Positions 33,856-47,659 of a DNA stretch of 64,000 nucleotides are shown piece by piece (the stretch's first letter is position 1; every line of letters starts with the position of its first letter). Source of the DNA: Castellaniella sp. MT123 (GTDB taxonomy: Bacteria > Pseudomonadota > Gammaproteobacteria > Burkholderiales > Burkholderiaceae_B). The translations under genes were made by a program, and so were the position numbers. The notes under the pieces were generated by a model. It did no database searches, was not told where the DNA came from, and was given only the letters and a program-made list of their open reading frames with translations. Where the stretch lies: positions 558,001-622,000 of the forward strand of contig NZ_CP154879.1 of the NCBI RefSeq assembly GCF_039614765.1, in the 5' to 3' direction.

Positions 33856-35140
33856 TCCGGGCTGGGGGCGCGGTCAGCAAAATCAGGACAACGATCCCGC
33901 CAATAAACCCAATCCGTCCGGCGGTCCACCCGATCTGGACGAGGTCTGGCGTGATTTCAACAAGCGGCTGACGGGTCTGTTCGGCAAACGTGGCGGTCGT
34001 GGGCCGCGCCTCCCCTCGGGCGGCGGTCTGCCGACTCTGCCGGGGCCTTCGCCGCGCTTTATCATGCTCGTCATCATTGCGGCGATCCTGTTGTGGCTGG
34101 CCAGCGGCTTCATGGTTGTCCAGGAAGGCCAGGTGGGTGTCGTGACGCGATTCGGCAAATACACCCGCACGCTCACGCCAGGTCTGCAATGGCGCATGCC
34201 GTATCCCATCGAGGCCTCGCAGGATGTGAACATTGCACAGCTGCGTACCTTCGAAGTCGGTTTCCGCGGATCCTCGCGCAACAAGGTCCTGCCTGAATCC
34301 CTGATGCTGACCAACGACGAGAACATCGTCGACGTGCAGTTCGTCGTTCAGTACCGTCTGCGCGCCGATGGCGCGCCCGCCTATCTGTTCAACACCAGTC
34401 AGCCCGATGAATCCGTGCGCCAGGCGGCGGAAACCGCCATGCGCGAGATCGTGGGCCGCAAGCCCATGGATTTCGTCCTGTATTCGGGGCGCACCGAGGT
34501 CGCCTCCGAGGTCCACACGCTGGCGCAAAGCATTCTTGACCGCTACGAGACCGGCATCCAGATTTCGACCGTTGCCATCCAGAACGTGCAGCCGCCCGAG
34601 CAGGTGCAGGCCGCCTTCGATGACGCGGTGAAGGCCGGGCAGGACCGCGAGCGCCAGATCAACGAAGGCAATGCGTATGCCAGCCAGGTGATCCCCGAGG
34701 CCGAAGGCCAGTCCGCCCGCATGGTCCAGGAGGCCGAGGGTTACAGTGCCAAGGTCATCGGGCAGGCGCAGGGTGACACGTCGCGTTTCGACAGTGTCGT
34801 GACCGAATACACCAAGGCGCCGGCGATCACGCGCGAACGCATGTACCTGGAGACGATGCAGAACATCCTCAGTGATTCCGCCAAGGTCATGGTCGACGTG
34901 CCTTCCAGCAGCAACATGCTGTATCTGCCTCTGGACAAGATCATGCATCAGGCGGCCCGCACGACCGCTCCCGGGGGTTCGTCGGCGGTCTCGTCCGGCT
35001 CCTCGTCGAGTACCTCGGCGGCTGGCGCGGCCGGTGCGGCCCAGACGACCAGGAAACCGGCGCCACAGTCCGGCAGCCCGGCGTCGCGGGGCGTTCCGTC
35101 CGGCCTGGATTCTCTGATGACCAGCCCGTATTCGAACTAG
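33824..35140 (+). CDS. hflK: FtsH protease modulator HflK
   Basis: SPFH/band-7 membrane protein that, with HflC, forms a cage around the FtsH protease. 438 aa. The N-terminus is Gly/Pro/Asn-rich and cytosolic (WGRGQQNQDNDPANKPN), one transmembrane helix lies at about 78-100 (LVIIAAILLWLASGFMVV), and the SPFH domain starts at QEGQVGVVTRFGK. The C-terminal 60 residues are Ser/Thr/Ala/Gly-rich and low in complexity. Start ATG 33824 or 33833. Confidence 0.96.
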   Translation: MRGMKLFNLNDPGWGRGQQNQDNDPANKPNPSGGPPDLDEVWRDFNKRLTGLFGKRGGRGPRLPSGGGLPTLPGPSPRFIMLVIIAAILLWLASGFMVVQEGQVGVVTRFGKYTRTLTPGLQWRMPYPIEASQDVNIAQLRTFEVGFRGSSRNKVLPESLMLTNDENIVDVQFVVQYRLRADGAPAYLFNTSQPDESVRQAAETAMREIVGRKPMDFVLYSGRTEVASEVHTLAQSILDRYETGIQISTVAIQNVQPPEQVQAAFDDAVKAGQDRERQINEGNAYASQVIPEAEGQSARMVQEAEGYSAKVIGQAQGDTSRFDSVVTEYTKAPAITRERMYLETMQNILSDSAKVMVDVPSSSNMLYLPLDKIMHQAARTTAPGGSSAVSSGSSSSTSAAGAAGAAQTTRKPAPQSGSPASRGVPSGLDSLMTSPYSN

Positions 35141-35146
35141 GAGCCG

Positions 35147-36040
35147 ATGATGCAACGTTTTTTTCCTGCCCTGGTCGGTCTGGTCCTGCTCGTGGCGATC
35201 CTGTCCTCCAGCATGTTTATCGTGCGGGAACGGGATGCCGCGCTGCTGTTCGCCCTGGGCGAGGTCCGCGAGACGATCACGCAGCCGGGCTTGTATTTCA
35301 AGTATCCGCCACCCTTCGAAAATGTGGTCTATCTGGACAAGCGCCTGCAGACCATCGAGACCCGGGATCCCGAGCGCATCCAGACGGCCGAAAAGAAAAA
35401 CCTGCTGATCGATTCCTTCGTCAAATGGCGGATCGCCGATCCCCGGCTGTATTACGTGACCTTCGGCGCCAACAGCGGCGCGGCGGTCGAGCGCCTGCAG
35501 GCGCAGATCCGGGATGCCCTGAATGCGGCGGTGAACGTGCGCACCGTCAAGCAGGTGGTGTCCAGTGACCGCGACACCATCATGAAGGAAGTCCTGTCGG
35601 CCGTCGCCCAGCGTGCCAAGCCATTGGGGGTCGATGTGGTCGATGTCCGCCTGCGCCGCATCGATTTCACGCCAGAGATTTCCGACTCGGTCTATCGCCG
35701 CATGGAAGCCGAGCGCAAGCAGGAAGCCAACCGCCTGCGCGCCGGCGGCGCGGCTGATGGCGAGCGGATTCGCGCCGAGGCCGACCGCAAACGCCAGGAG
35801 ATCCTGGCCAAGGCCTATGCCGAATCCCAGGCCAAGCGTGGCGAGGGTGACGCCACCGCGGCGGCCATCTATGCCAAATCCTACGGCAAGGACCCTGAGT
35901 TCTACAGTTTCTACAAGAGCCTGGATGCCTATCGCTCGGCGTTCTCCGGGCAAAACAGCACGTTGGTGCTGAGTCCCGGTTCGGATTTCTTCCAGTACTG
36001 GGATCGCGCAAAGGGTAGTACCAAGCCGGCGTCGCGCTGA
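35147..36040 (+). CDS. hflC: FtsH protease modulator HflC
   Basis: Partner of HflK. 297 aa: an N-terminal membrane helix (residues 5-25), then an SPFH domain beginning FIVRERDAALLFALGEVRE and a charged coiled-coil (EAERKQEANRLRAGG). AGGAG lies just upstream; ATG 35147 or 35150. Six nt after hflK. Confidence 0.97.
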   Translation: MMQRFFPALVGLVLLVAILSSSMFIVRERDAALLFALGEVRETITQPGLYFKYPPPFENVVYLDKRLQTIETRDPERIQTAEKKNLLIDSFVKWRIADPRLYYVTFGANSGAAVERLQAQIRDALNAAVNVRTVKQVVSSDRDTIMKEVLSAVAQRAKPLGVDVVDVRLRRIDFTPEISDSVYRRMEAERKQEANRLRAGGAADGERIRAEADRKRQEILAKAYAESQAKRGEGDATAAAIYAKSYGKDPEFYSFYKSLDAYRSAFSGQNSTLVLSPGSDFFQYWDRAKGSTKPASR

Positions 36041-36147
36041 CGCCCAGGCGGACGGCCTGGCCACTCGTATGCCGCGCGGATCAACCAACCCGCCTACGAG
36101 AAGGAGCCAGGTCGTTTTTTTTTGGCTGATTTTGGAATGAACAGAAC

Positions 36148-38669
<2,522 letters not shown>

Positions 38670-38684
38670 TCCGGTCTGGCACCG

Positions 38685-38712
38685 AAAACCGCAAGTCGCC
38701 TTGCGGTTTTTT
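38685..38712 (+). terminator. Intrinsic terminator after purA
   Basis: Perfect 11-bp stem AAAACCGCAAG / CTTGCGGTTTT with a TCGC loop running into six T. Clear rho-independent terminator. Confidence 0.92.
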
Positions 38713-38747
38713 GATTTCAATTCATTCGAAGACGACAGGAACACGAC

Positions 38748-39308
38748 ATGAGCATCCCGCAGAGCACCGACCGCGATCTCTGGGTGAGCTGGGAACAGTA
38801 CCACGCGCTGATCGAGCATCTGGCGCTGCAGGTGCACGAATCCGGGTGGGCCTTCGACAAGATCCTTTGTCTGGCGCGCGGTGGCGTGCGTGTGGGCGAC
38901 GTGCTGTCGCGCATTTTCGACGTGCCGCTCGGAATCCTGGCCACCAGCAGCTACCGCGAGGCCGCCGGCACCGTGCAGGGGCAGATGGACATCGCCCAGT
39001 TCATCACCATCACACGCGGCACACTCGACGGCCGGGTGCTGCTGGTCGATGACATGGTCGACACCGGGCTGACCTTCACCCGCGTGCGGGACCATCTGGT
39101 GCGGCAGTTTCCGGATATTTCCGAATTGCGTACCGCCGTCCTATGGTGGAAGGGTCATGCCCAGGTCTGCCCCGACTATTACGCCCAGCAGCTGCCCACC
39201 AACCCCTGGATCCACCAGCCCTTCGAGGACTATGACAGCCTGCGTCCGCATCAGCTGGAATCCTGGATCCGCAAGGGCGTTCGTACCGCATATCCAGACT
39301 CGAAGTGA
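38748..39308 (+). CDS. Purine phosphoribosyltransferase
   Basis: 186 aa type I phosphoribosyltransferase. The PRPP-binding loop is VLLVDDMVDTGLTF (residues about 100-113), and an early flexible-loop region has LARGGVRVGDVLSRIF. It most resembles xanthine/hypoxanthine-guanine salvage enzymes, so it likely joins a free purine base to PRPP. Its place after purA supports a purine role. The exact base used cannot be read from sequence. Confidence 0.85.
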   Translation: MSIPQSTDRDLWVSWEQYHALIEHLALQVHESGWAFDKILCLARGGVRVGDVLSRIFDVPLGILATSSYREAAGTVQGQMDIAQFITITRGTLDGRVLLVDDMVDTGLTFTRVRDHLVRQFPDISELRTAVLWWKGHAQVCPDYYAQQLPTNPWIHQPFEDYDSLRPHQLESWIRKGVRTAYPDSK

Positions 39309-39326
39309 TGGTTTAGTGCCCTGATT

Positions 39327-39337
39327 CGTGATAGAAT
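39327..39337 (+). promoter_or_regulatory. Possible extended -10 promoter for rpsU-dnaG-rpoD
   Basis: TGATAGAAT within this interval matches an extended -10 (TGn plus TAGAAT) and lies about 115 nt before rpsU. The -35 is poor. The message would then have a leader of about 110 nt. Confidence 0.4.
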
Positions 39338-39452
39338 CATCTGCTGTCCATCAGGATATTCTTTAACCCAACCGTGGGTGCACCGGCCAAGTGTGCCGAT
39401 CAGAAGCGTTTTCGCCGACACCCATGATTTTTACAGGCTTTCAAGGATTTAC

Positions 39453-39665
39453 ATGACGATTGTCCGCCTCAAAGAAAACGAGCCCTTCGAGGCCGCCCTG
39501 CGGCGCTTCAAGCGCACCATCGAAAAGACCGGGCTTCTGACTGAACTGCGCTCGCGCGAATTCTACGAAAAGCCCACCGCGGAACGTAAGCGCAAGCGTG
39601 CTGCCGCCGTGAAGCGCCACTACAAGCGCATCCGCAGCCAGCAACTGCCGCCGCGACTCTATTGA
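39453..39665 (+). CDS. rpsU: 30S ribosomal protein S21
   Basis: Small ribosomal protein of the 30S platform that helps mRNA binding at initiation. 70 aa, strongly basic C-terminus ([18 protein letters not shown]). AAGGA lies upstream of the ATG. First gene of the macromolecular-synthesis operon; its TGA stop is directly followed by the TTG start of dnaG. Confidence 0.97.
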   Translation: MTIVRLKENEPFEAALRRFKRTIEKTGLLTELRSREFYEKPTAERKRKRAAAVKRHYKRIRSQQLPPRLY

Positions 39666-41558
39666 TTGATTCCTGAATCCTTCATCCAGGAACTGCTTGC
39701 GCGCGTCGATATCGTCGACGTAGTCGGTCGGTATGTTCAGCTGCGCAAAGGGGGCGCAAACCTGCTGGGTTTGTGCCCTTTTCACACTGAAAAGACGCCG
39801 TCCTTCACGGTCAGCCCCACCAAACAGTTCTATCATTGCTTCGGCTGTGGTGCCCATGGCAGCGCGATCCACTTCCTGACCGAGCATACCGGCGCCCCGT
39901 TTCCCGAGGCGGTGCGCTCGTTGGCCGCCAGCGTCGGCATGACCGTCCCCGAAGAGCCGCGCAGCCCGCGTCAGCGGGCCGCCGAGCGCGAGCGCCGCGA
40001 AGAGGGCTCCCGTCAGCGGGACATTCTGCGGCAGGCCCAAGCCCATTACCGTGCGGCGCTCAAGCAAGCGCCGCAGGCCATCGCCTACCTGAAAAAACGC
40101 GGCCTGAGTGGCGAGATCGCTGCGCGCTATGGGCTGGGCTGGGCTGGCGCGGATCGCCGGGGCCTGGCGAGTGTGTTCGAACACTACGAGGATCCCTCGC
40201 TCATCGAGTCCGGGCTTGTCGTCGAATCCGAGGACGGGCGGCGGCACGACCGCTTTCGCGGCCGGGTCATGTTTCCGATTCACGACGGCCGCGGTCAACT
40301 GATCGGTTTTGGCGGGCGGCTGATCGAGCCCGGTGAGCCCAAATACCTGAATTCGCCGGAAACCAGCCTCTTTTCCAAGGGCAATGAGCTCTACGGGCTG
40401 CACGAGGCGCGGGCGGGCATCCGGGCCGAAGGCTGCGTCCTGGTGGTCGAAGGCTATATGGATGTGGTGGCGCTGGCGCAGTTCGGGCTGGGCAATGCCG
40501 TGGCGACGCTGGGCACTTCGACGACCGCCACGCACATCCAGAAACTGTGCCGGGCCAGCGACCGGATCATCTTCAGTTTCGATGGGGATGGCGCGGGGCG
40601 CAAGGCCGCCTGGCGCGCCCTGCAGGCTTGCCTGCCCTGGGTGGCCGAGGACGTGTCCATGCGCTTCCTGTTTCTGCCCGAAGGGCAGGATCCGGATTCC
40701 TATGTGCGGGCCTACGGCGTCCAGGCTCTGCGTGCGTATCTGGACGAGGCCTTGCCCCTGTCGCGTTTCCTGCTCGAAGAACTGGGCACGCGCCACGATC
40801 TGCGCGAGGCGGAAGGCCGGGCTGCGTGCGTGCACGAAGCCCGGCCGCTGTTTGCACAGATGCCCGACGGTGGATTTCGCCTGCAGGTCGAGCGGGAATT
40901 TGCGCAGCAGGTGAGGTTGACGCCCGATGAACTCAGCCGGATGTTGAGTGCGGGCCCGGTTGTGGCGCCGTCGGGGACGCCGGGGACGCAGCCTCCGGGC
41001 GCATCCGTCGGCTCGAAGCCCAGGGCACCCGCATCCGACGAGCCGCCCTGGCTGGCCGATGGGTCGGGACACGCGCCAAGCGAAGCCAGCACCGTTTCCC
41101 CGAGCGGCTCGCGGCGCGGACGGCGCGGTGGGGCACGCACGGTCACCCCGCTGGCACGACGGCTGTTGCGTTTGCTGCTGGCACATCCGGCGCTGGTTGA
41201 CGGCCTGGGCGATCAGCAGCTTGAATTATTGGCGCATCATCCCCATCTGATCTTGGTCAGGGAACTGATTGGACTGGCCTGCGCCTGCGGTGGCCGGCAC
41301 GCCGGTGCGCTGCTCGAGGCGGCGGAACCCGGTTCGGACCTGGCCCAGGCGATCCGTGATCTCTCGACCGAGGTCATGATGCAGGAATTGCCGGATCCCG
41401 AAGCCGAGTGGCGGGATGCCTTGCGACATATCGAACTGCAGGCGGTGCAGGAACAGTGCGATCGACTGATCGACGCGGGAATCGACAGCGAGACCCAGCG
41501 CCGCCGGTATCAGGACTTGAGCCGGCAGCTGGCCCGGCTGAAGGCCGGGGCAGGATGA
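39666..41558 (+). CDS. dnaG: DNA primase
   Basis: Makes RNA primers at the replication fork. 630 aa. The zinc-binding domain has C37, H40, C58 and C61 (LCPFHTEKTPSF and HCFGCGAHG). The TOPRIM domain follows, with VVEGYMDVVALAQFG and SFDGDGAGRKA. A Pro/Ser/Gly-rich linker (about 415-490) leads to the helicase-interaction domain. The start is TTG at 39666, because only this places IPESFIQELLARVDIVDVVGRYV at the N-terminus as in related primases. No spacing separates it from rpsU, so translation should be coupled. Confidence 0.96.
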   Translation: MIPESFIQELLARVDIVDVVGRYVQLRKGGANLLGLCPFHTEKTPSFTVSPTKQFYHCFGCGAHGSAIHFLTEHTGAPFPEAVRSLAASVGMTVPEEPRSPRQRAAERERREEGSRQRDILRQAQAHYRAALKQAPQAIAYLKKRGLSGEIAARYGLGWAGADRRGLASVFEHYEDPSLIESGLVVESEDGRRHDRFRGRVMFPIHDGRGQLIGFGGRLIEPGEPKYLNSPETSLFSKGNELYGLHEARAGIRAEGCVLVVEGYMDVVALAQFGLGNAVATLGTSTTATHIQKLCRASDRIIFSFDGDGAGRKAAWRALQACLPWVAEDVSMRFLFLPEGQDPDSYVRAYGVQALRAYLDEALPLSRFLLEELGTRHDLREAEGRAACVHEARPLFAQMPDGGFRLQVEREFAQQVRLTPDELSRMLSAGPVVAPSGTPGTQPPGASVGSKPRAPASDEPPWLADGSGHAPSEASTVSPSGSRRGRRGGARTVTPLARRLLRLLLAHPALVDGLGDQQLELLAHHPHLILVRELIGLACACGGRHAGALLEAAEPGSDLAQAIRDLSTEVMMQELPDPEAEWRDALRHIELQAVQEQCDRLIDAGIDSETQRRRYQDLSRQLARLKAGAG

Positions 41559-41631
41559 ATCTTCCTGTCAGGTGAAGTAAACTATATGGTTTTCAATAAG
41601 TTGAACGTATCGGCTGAACGGCGGCGGGACG

Positions 41632-41665
41632 GGCAACGGAACGGACAACGGAACGGAAACGGAAC
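41632..41665 (+). repeat. Short tandem repeat before rpoD
   Basis: Three near-identical 11-12 nt units, GGCAACGGAAC, GGACAACGGAAC and GGAAACGGAAC, end 7 nt before the rpoD ATG. The AACGGAAC core is constant. The array is purine-rich on the mRNA strand. Confidence 0.7.
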
Positions 41666-41672
41666 TGAGCAC

Positions 41673-43853
<2,181 letters not shown>

Positions 43854-43869
43854 TCCTGGTGTGATGCAG

Positions 43870-43905
43870 GGACGGGCCGCCTTCGGGCGGCCTGTCCATT
43901 TCCGT
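43870..43905 (+). terminator. Intrinsic terminator after rpoD
   Basis: 12-bp stem GGACGGGCCGCC / GGCGGCCTGTCC (one G-U) with a TTCG tetraloop, followed by ATTTCC. It marks the border between the housekeeping series and the catabolic region, and may serve the convergent regulator gene as well. Confidence 0.8.
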
Positions 43906-43976
43906 GACGTCTACGGGCCTGGATGATCGCCCTGGGTTCACGCGGCCCATCGTCTGCCGTGCGCTTCGTGCACGCG

Positions 43977-45806
43977 TCAGCCGTTCAGTTTCCGGTGCAA
44001 CGTACTGCGGTGAATGCCAAGGCGGCGGGCCGCCCGGCTGACGTTGCCTTGGCAGGCCAGCAATGCCTGCTCGATGGCCTGGCGCTCCAGTGTGCGCAGG
44101 CTGGCGGCGCGATCACCGGCCGCTGCCGCCGGCGCAGCCACGATGTCGAGGCCTGCTTGCGCCGGGACGGGCACGGCGGGATCCGCCCGCGCCGTTCCCG
44201 GGAGCAGCCCGTCGGCTGCGACGGGTTCCCGATCCGGATGCTGGCAGCGCAACCGCCTCAGGACGCTGAGCAGCTCGCGGTAGTTGCCGGGCCAGGTATA
44301 TCCGGCCAGCGTGGCGATCGCGTCCGCGGACAGGCATCCCCCGAGTTCCCGGTAGGCATCCCGGATGAACGTCGCCAGATCAGGCCGGTTGCGCAGGGGC
44401 GGCAGGGCAAGCGGCATGTCCTGCAGCCGGTAGTACAGATCGGCGCGGAACCGCCCCTGGGCCACCAGCGATTCGAGATTCTGGTGGCTGGCGCTGATCA
44501 GGCCGAATTCCAGGGGGATTCGCTTGTCCGATCCCAGGGGTTGGACCTCGCGTTCCTGCAGGACTCGCAGCAGCCGGGTTTGCAGTGTCAGGGGCATGTC
44601 GCCGATCTCGTCCAGGAACAGGACGCCGCGGTGCGCCTGGCGCAGCAGGCCGCGCGCCCCTTCGCGTCGCGCGCCGGTGAAGGCGCCGGGTTCGTAGCCG
44701 AACAGTTCGGATTCGATCAGGTGCTCGGGCAGCGCGGCGCAATTGATGGCCACGAAGGGCCCGGCGCGCCAGGCGCCGCCGGCATGGATATGGTGCGCCA
44801 GGACTTCCTTGCCGGTGCCGGTTTCGCCCTGCAGCAGTACGGCCAGGCCCGCGTCCAGCGCGCGGATGGCTTGGTCCAGCAGAGGGATGCTGACCGTGTC
44901 GGGGTCGGGCAGGACGCGGAGGGCCGCCGGCGGCGGGACTGCGGGAACCGGTGCCTGCCGTGGCGACACGCGCGGAGGATGCGCCAGGCGGCCCGTCATG
45001 GGGCGACCGTCGTGGCGGCGCAGAGGCGCGTCGCGGGTGTGCAGCGGTCCGTCTATCCATTGCGCGCAGGGTGTGCCGATGAGGCGCCAGTCGGTGTCCA
45101 GTGCCTGCAGGGCGGCATCGTTGGCCCCGGCAATGCGGGCGTCGTCGTCCAGCAGCAGGATGGCGTGGCTGGAGTCGTCGTCCGGCCCCTGGCCCAGACG
45201 GAAATCGAGCCGGCGCAGGGGGCTCTCGTCCAGGATCCGATCAGCGATGCCCCGCGCCATGCGCTGAACCAGGGTCAGCGAGTGGCCCCGCATGTCGTCG
45301 GCCGGGCCGGACAGGTCCAGGATACCCAGGATTTCGCCCGTAGGCGAGAAGATGGGCGCGGCGTGGCAGCTCAGGATGCTGTTGCAGGCCAGGAAGTGTT
45401 CCGCGCCATGGACGCGCACAGCGCGGCCGTCGTGCAGGGCGGTGCCGATGGCGTTGGTGCCCCGCTGAGGTTCGGCCCAGCTGACGCCGGGTTGCAGCGC
45501 GACACGGTGCGCCTTGTCCAGAAAGCTACGATTGCCGTATTCCCGGAGGATGAGACCGCTGGAGTCGGCCAGCACGACGACACCGCGGGTCGAATCGGCC
45601 AGAGCACCCAGTGCGCAGAGACTGGGCTCGGCCCATTGCAGCAGGATCCGGTGCGTTTCGAGCCGGATGTTCAGGTCGGCGCGCGGCAGCGGGTTCGGAT
45701 CGGCCAGCAGGACGGGATCCAGGCTGGCGCAGCGCGCCCAGGACTGATGGATGCGGGGGGCGGCCCGTGTTCCGGGGGCCAGGGCCAGTGGCGGTGGGTT
45801 CTGCAT
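43977..45806 (-). CDS. AcoR-like sigma-54-dependent transcriptional activator
   Basis: 609 aa enhancer-binding protein. The N-terminal half has a GAF-type sensor (residues about 60-200: GVVVLADSSGLILREYGN) and a PAS-like segment. The AAA+ domain has Walker A GETGTGKE near residue 328 and the sigma-54 contact motif GAFTGA near 374. The C-terminus is a Fis-type helix-turn-helix (GNVSRAARRLGIHRSTLHRKL). This domain order is that of AcoR/AcxR activators of acetoin, alcohol or aldehyde use. It is divergent from ald-adh, whose spacer carries a -24/-12 promoter. ATG 45806 is preferred over 45866. Confidence 0.92.
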   Translation of the reverse strand: MQNPPPLALAPGTRAAPRIHQSWARCASLDPVLLADPNPLPRADLNIRLETHRILLQWAEPSLCALGALADSTRGVVVLADSSGLILREYGNRSFLDKAHRVALQPGVSWAEPQRGTNAIGTALHDGRAVRVHGAEHFLACNSILSCHAAPIFSPTGEILGILDLSGPADDMRGHSLTLVQRMARGIADRILDESPLRRLDFRLGQGPDDDSSHAILLLDDDARIAGANDAALQALDTDWRLIGTPCAQWIDGPLHTRDAPLRRHDGRPMTGRLAHPPRVSPRQAPVPAVPPPAALRVLPDPDTVSIPLLDQAIRALDAGLAVLLQGETGTGKEVLAHHIHAGGAWRAGPFVAINCAALPEHLIESELFGYEPGAFTGARREGARGLLRQAHRGVLFLDEIGDMPLTLQTRLLRVLQEREVQPLGSDKRIPLEFGLISASHQNLESLVAQGRFRADLYYRLQDMPLALPPLRNRPDLATFIRDAYRELGGCLSADAIATLAGYTWPGNYRELLSVLRRLRCQHPDREPVAADGLLPGTARADPAVPVPAQAGLDIVAAPAAAAGDRAASLRTLERQAIEQALLACQGNVSRAARRLGIHRSTLHRKLNG

Positions 45807-45858
45807 GGGGTGTCTCCGTCCGGAAACGCGACCCTGGTGGCGCACGGTGCGCCAGGGG

Positions 45859-45897
45859 TGTCGCAAGATGCCGTATCGACTGTCGCAAAATGCGACA
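45859..45897. promoter_or_regulatory. Upstream activator palindromes for the ald-adh promoter
   Basis: A perfect dyad TGTCGCAAAATGCGACA (45881-45897; 7-bp arms, 3-nt centre) lies about 115 nt before the -24/-12 promoter. A second left arm TGTCGCA occurs at 45859-45865 with a partly matching right arm, 22 bp away, about two helical turns. The arrangement fits a tandem enhancer for the divergent AcoR-like activator. Confidence 0.65.
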
Positions 45898-46011
45898 AAT
45901 CCCTGTTTTTAAAGCAGCTTTCAGGCAGTATGCCATCGATGCGGCGCCTTTGAAAACCACCCTGATGGCCTAGTGTGTTGTCTGGTTAGTTCGGTCACCA
46001 GGGCACTAGGT

Positions 46012-46027
46012 TGGCACGATGCTTGCT
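46012..46027 (+). promoter_or_regulatory. Sigma-54 (-24/-12) promoter of ald-adh
   Basis: TGGCACGATGCTTGCT matches the consensus TGGCAC-N5-TTGC at every conserved base, with GG and GC 12 bp apart. It lies about 83 nt upstream of ald. With the nearby activator gene this is strong evidence for RpoN-dependent control. The whole 303-nt spacer (45807-46109) contains no gene. Confidence 0.88.
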
Positions 46028-46109
46028 TTGAATGACACATCACGACGCATCGTGACGGCGTGTCAGAGCCCGGCATCGGCCGGGCACCGCCCCATCCAAG
46101 GAGACAGAC

Positions 46110-47636
46110 ATGGATATGACCGACCTGAAGCATTTTGGCATCGACATCGGCTTTCCCTACAAGAAACACTACGAAAATTACATCGGCGGACGCTGGGTCG
46201 CGCCGGTTGCCGGCAACTATTTCGATAATCTGTCGCCGATCACCGGGCAGGTGTTCTGCGAGGTGCCCCGTTCCGATGCAGCGGATGTGGAGGCAGCGCT
46301 GGATGCCGCGCATGCCGCGCGCAAGGCCTGGGGCGAGATGGCGGTGGCCGAGCGGGCCGGCATCCTGCTGCGGATGGCCGACCGCATGGAGCAGAACCTG
46401 CGCCTGCTGGCGGTGGCTGAAACTATCGATAACGGCAAGCCTCTGCGCGAAACGATGGCGGCCGATCTGCCGCTGGCCATCGACCATCTACGCTATTTCG
46501 CCGGCTGCATCCGTGCCCAGGAGGGCGGCATCTCGGAAATCGACAAGACCACCGTGGCCTATCATTTCCACGAGCCCATGGGTGTCGTGGGGCAGATCAT
46601 CCCCTGGAATTTTCCCTTGCTGATGGCGGCCTGGAAGCTTGGCCCGGCGCTGGCGGCGGGCAATTGCGTGGTACTCAAGCCAGCCGAGCAGACGCCCGCA
46701 TCGATCCTGGTGCTGATGGAACTGATCGGCGACCTGCTGCCGCCGGGTGTGCTGAACATCGTCAACGGCTTTGGCAAGGAGGCCGGCGCGGCGCTGGCCT
46801 CCAGCAAGCGGATCGCCAAGATCGCCTTCACCGGATCGACGCCGACCGGCAAGCACATCCTGCACGCGGCCGCCGATAGCCTGATTCCCAGCACGGTCGA
46901 ACTGGGCGGCAAGAGCCCGAACATTTTCTTCGCCAACGTCATGGATCAGGACGATGCCTTCTTCGACAAGACGCTGGAGGGCCTGAGCATGTTCGCCCTG
47001 AACCAGGGCGAAGTCTGCACCTGCCCCTCGCGCATCCTGGTGCAGGAATCCATCTACGAACGCTTCATCGAACGCGCCGTCCGGCGGGTGGAAGCCATGA
47101 AGACCGGCCATCCGCTGGATGCGGCGACCATGCTGGGGGCGCAGGTGTCGAAAGCGCAGATGGACAAGATCCTGGGCTACATCGACATCGGCCGGGAAGA
47201 GGGGGCCCGTTGTTTGACCGGTGGCGCGCGCAATGTGCCGGCCGCGGGCCTGGACCAGGGGTATTACGTCAAGCCGACGCTGCTGTTCGGAGACAACAGC
47301 ATGCGGGTGTTCCAGGAAGAGATCTTCGGTCCCGTGGCCTCGGTCTCGACCTTCAGAGATGAGGATGAGGCAGTGGCCATCGCCAATGATACGGACTACG
47401 GGCTGGGCGCCGGCGTCTGGACCCGCGATGGGTCGCAAGCCTATCGGGTCGGACGTCAGATTCAGGCAGGCCGGGTCTGGACCAACTGCTATCACCTGTA
47501 TCCAGCTCATGCGGCATTCGGTGGCTATAAGCAGTCCGGCATCGGACGTGAAACGCACAAGATGGCGCTCAACGCCTACCAGCAGACCAAGTGCCTGTTG
47601 GTCAGTTACAGCCCGGATGCCCTGGGATTCTTCTGA
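46110..47636 (+). CDS. NAD-dependent aldehyde dehydrogenase (AcoD/ExaC type)
   Basis: Oxidises an aliphatic aldehyde, probably acetaldehyde, to the acid. 508 aa. Catalytic Cys303 lies in [12 protein letters not shown], with a second Cys at 305; the general-base Glu is in [10 protein letters not shown]; the NAD motif is FTGSTPTGK. Length and N-terminus ([26 protein letters not shown]) fit the acetaldehyde dehydrogenases linked to ethanol or acetoin use. GGAG lies before the ATG. adh follows after 23 nt. Confidence 0.93.
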   Translation: MDMTDLKHFGIDIGFPYKKHYENYIGGRWVAPVAGNYFDNLSPITGQVFCEVPRSDAADVEAALDAAHAARKAWGEMAVAERAGILLRMADRMEQNLRLLAVAETIDNGKPLRETMAADLPLAIDHLRYFAGCIRAQEGGISEIDKTTVAYHFHEPMGVVGQIIPWNFPLLMAAWKLGPALAAGNCVVLKPAEQTPASILVLMELIGDLLPPGVLNIVNGFGKEAGAALASSKRIAKIAFTGSTPTGKHILHAAADSLIPSTVELGGKSPNIFFANVMDQDDAFFDKTLEGLSMFALNQGEVCTCPSRILVQESIYERFIERAVRRVEAMKTGHPLDAATMLGAQVSKAQMDKILGYIDIGREEGARCLTGGARNVPAAGLDQGYYVKPTLLFGDNSMRVFQEEIFGPVASVSTFRDEDEAVAIANDTDYGLGAGVWTRDGSQAYRVGRQIQAGRVWTNCYHLYPAHAAFGGYKQSGIGRETHKMALNAYQQTKCLLVSYSPDALGFF

Positions 47637-47659
47637 TCCATAAAAAAGGAGGAGAACTG

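Noticed and set aside
41586-41672. Longer rpoD start at the ATG at 41586
   Set aside because: It would translate the tandem repeat into a low-complexity extension; no ribosome-binding site is seen there. Kept only as an alternative.
43923-45953. Plus-strand open frame of 676 codons
   Set aside because: It is antisense to the AcoR-like activator, has no recognisable domain, and the minus-strand product has GAF, AAA+ and Fis domains.
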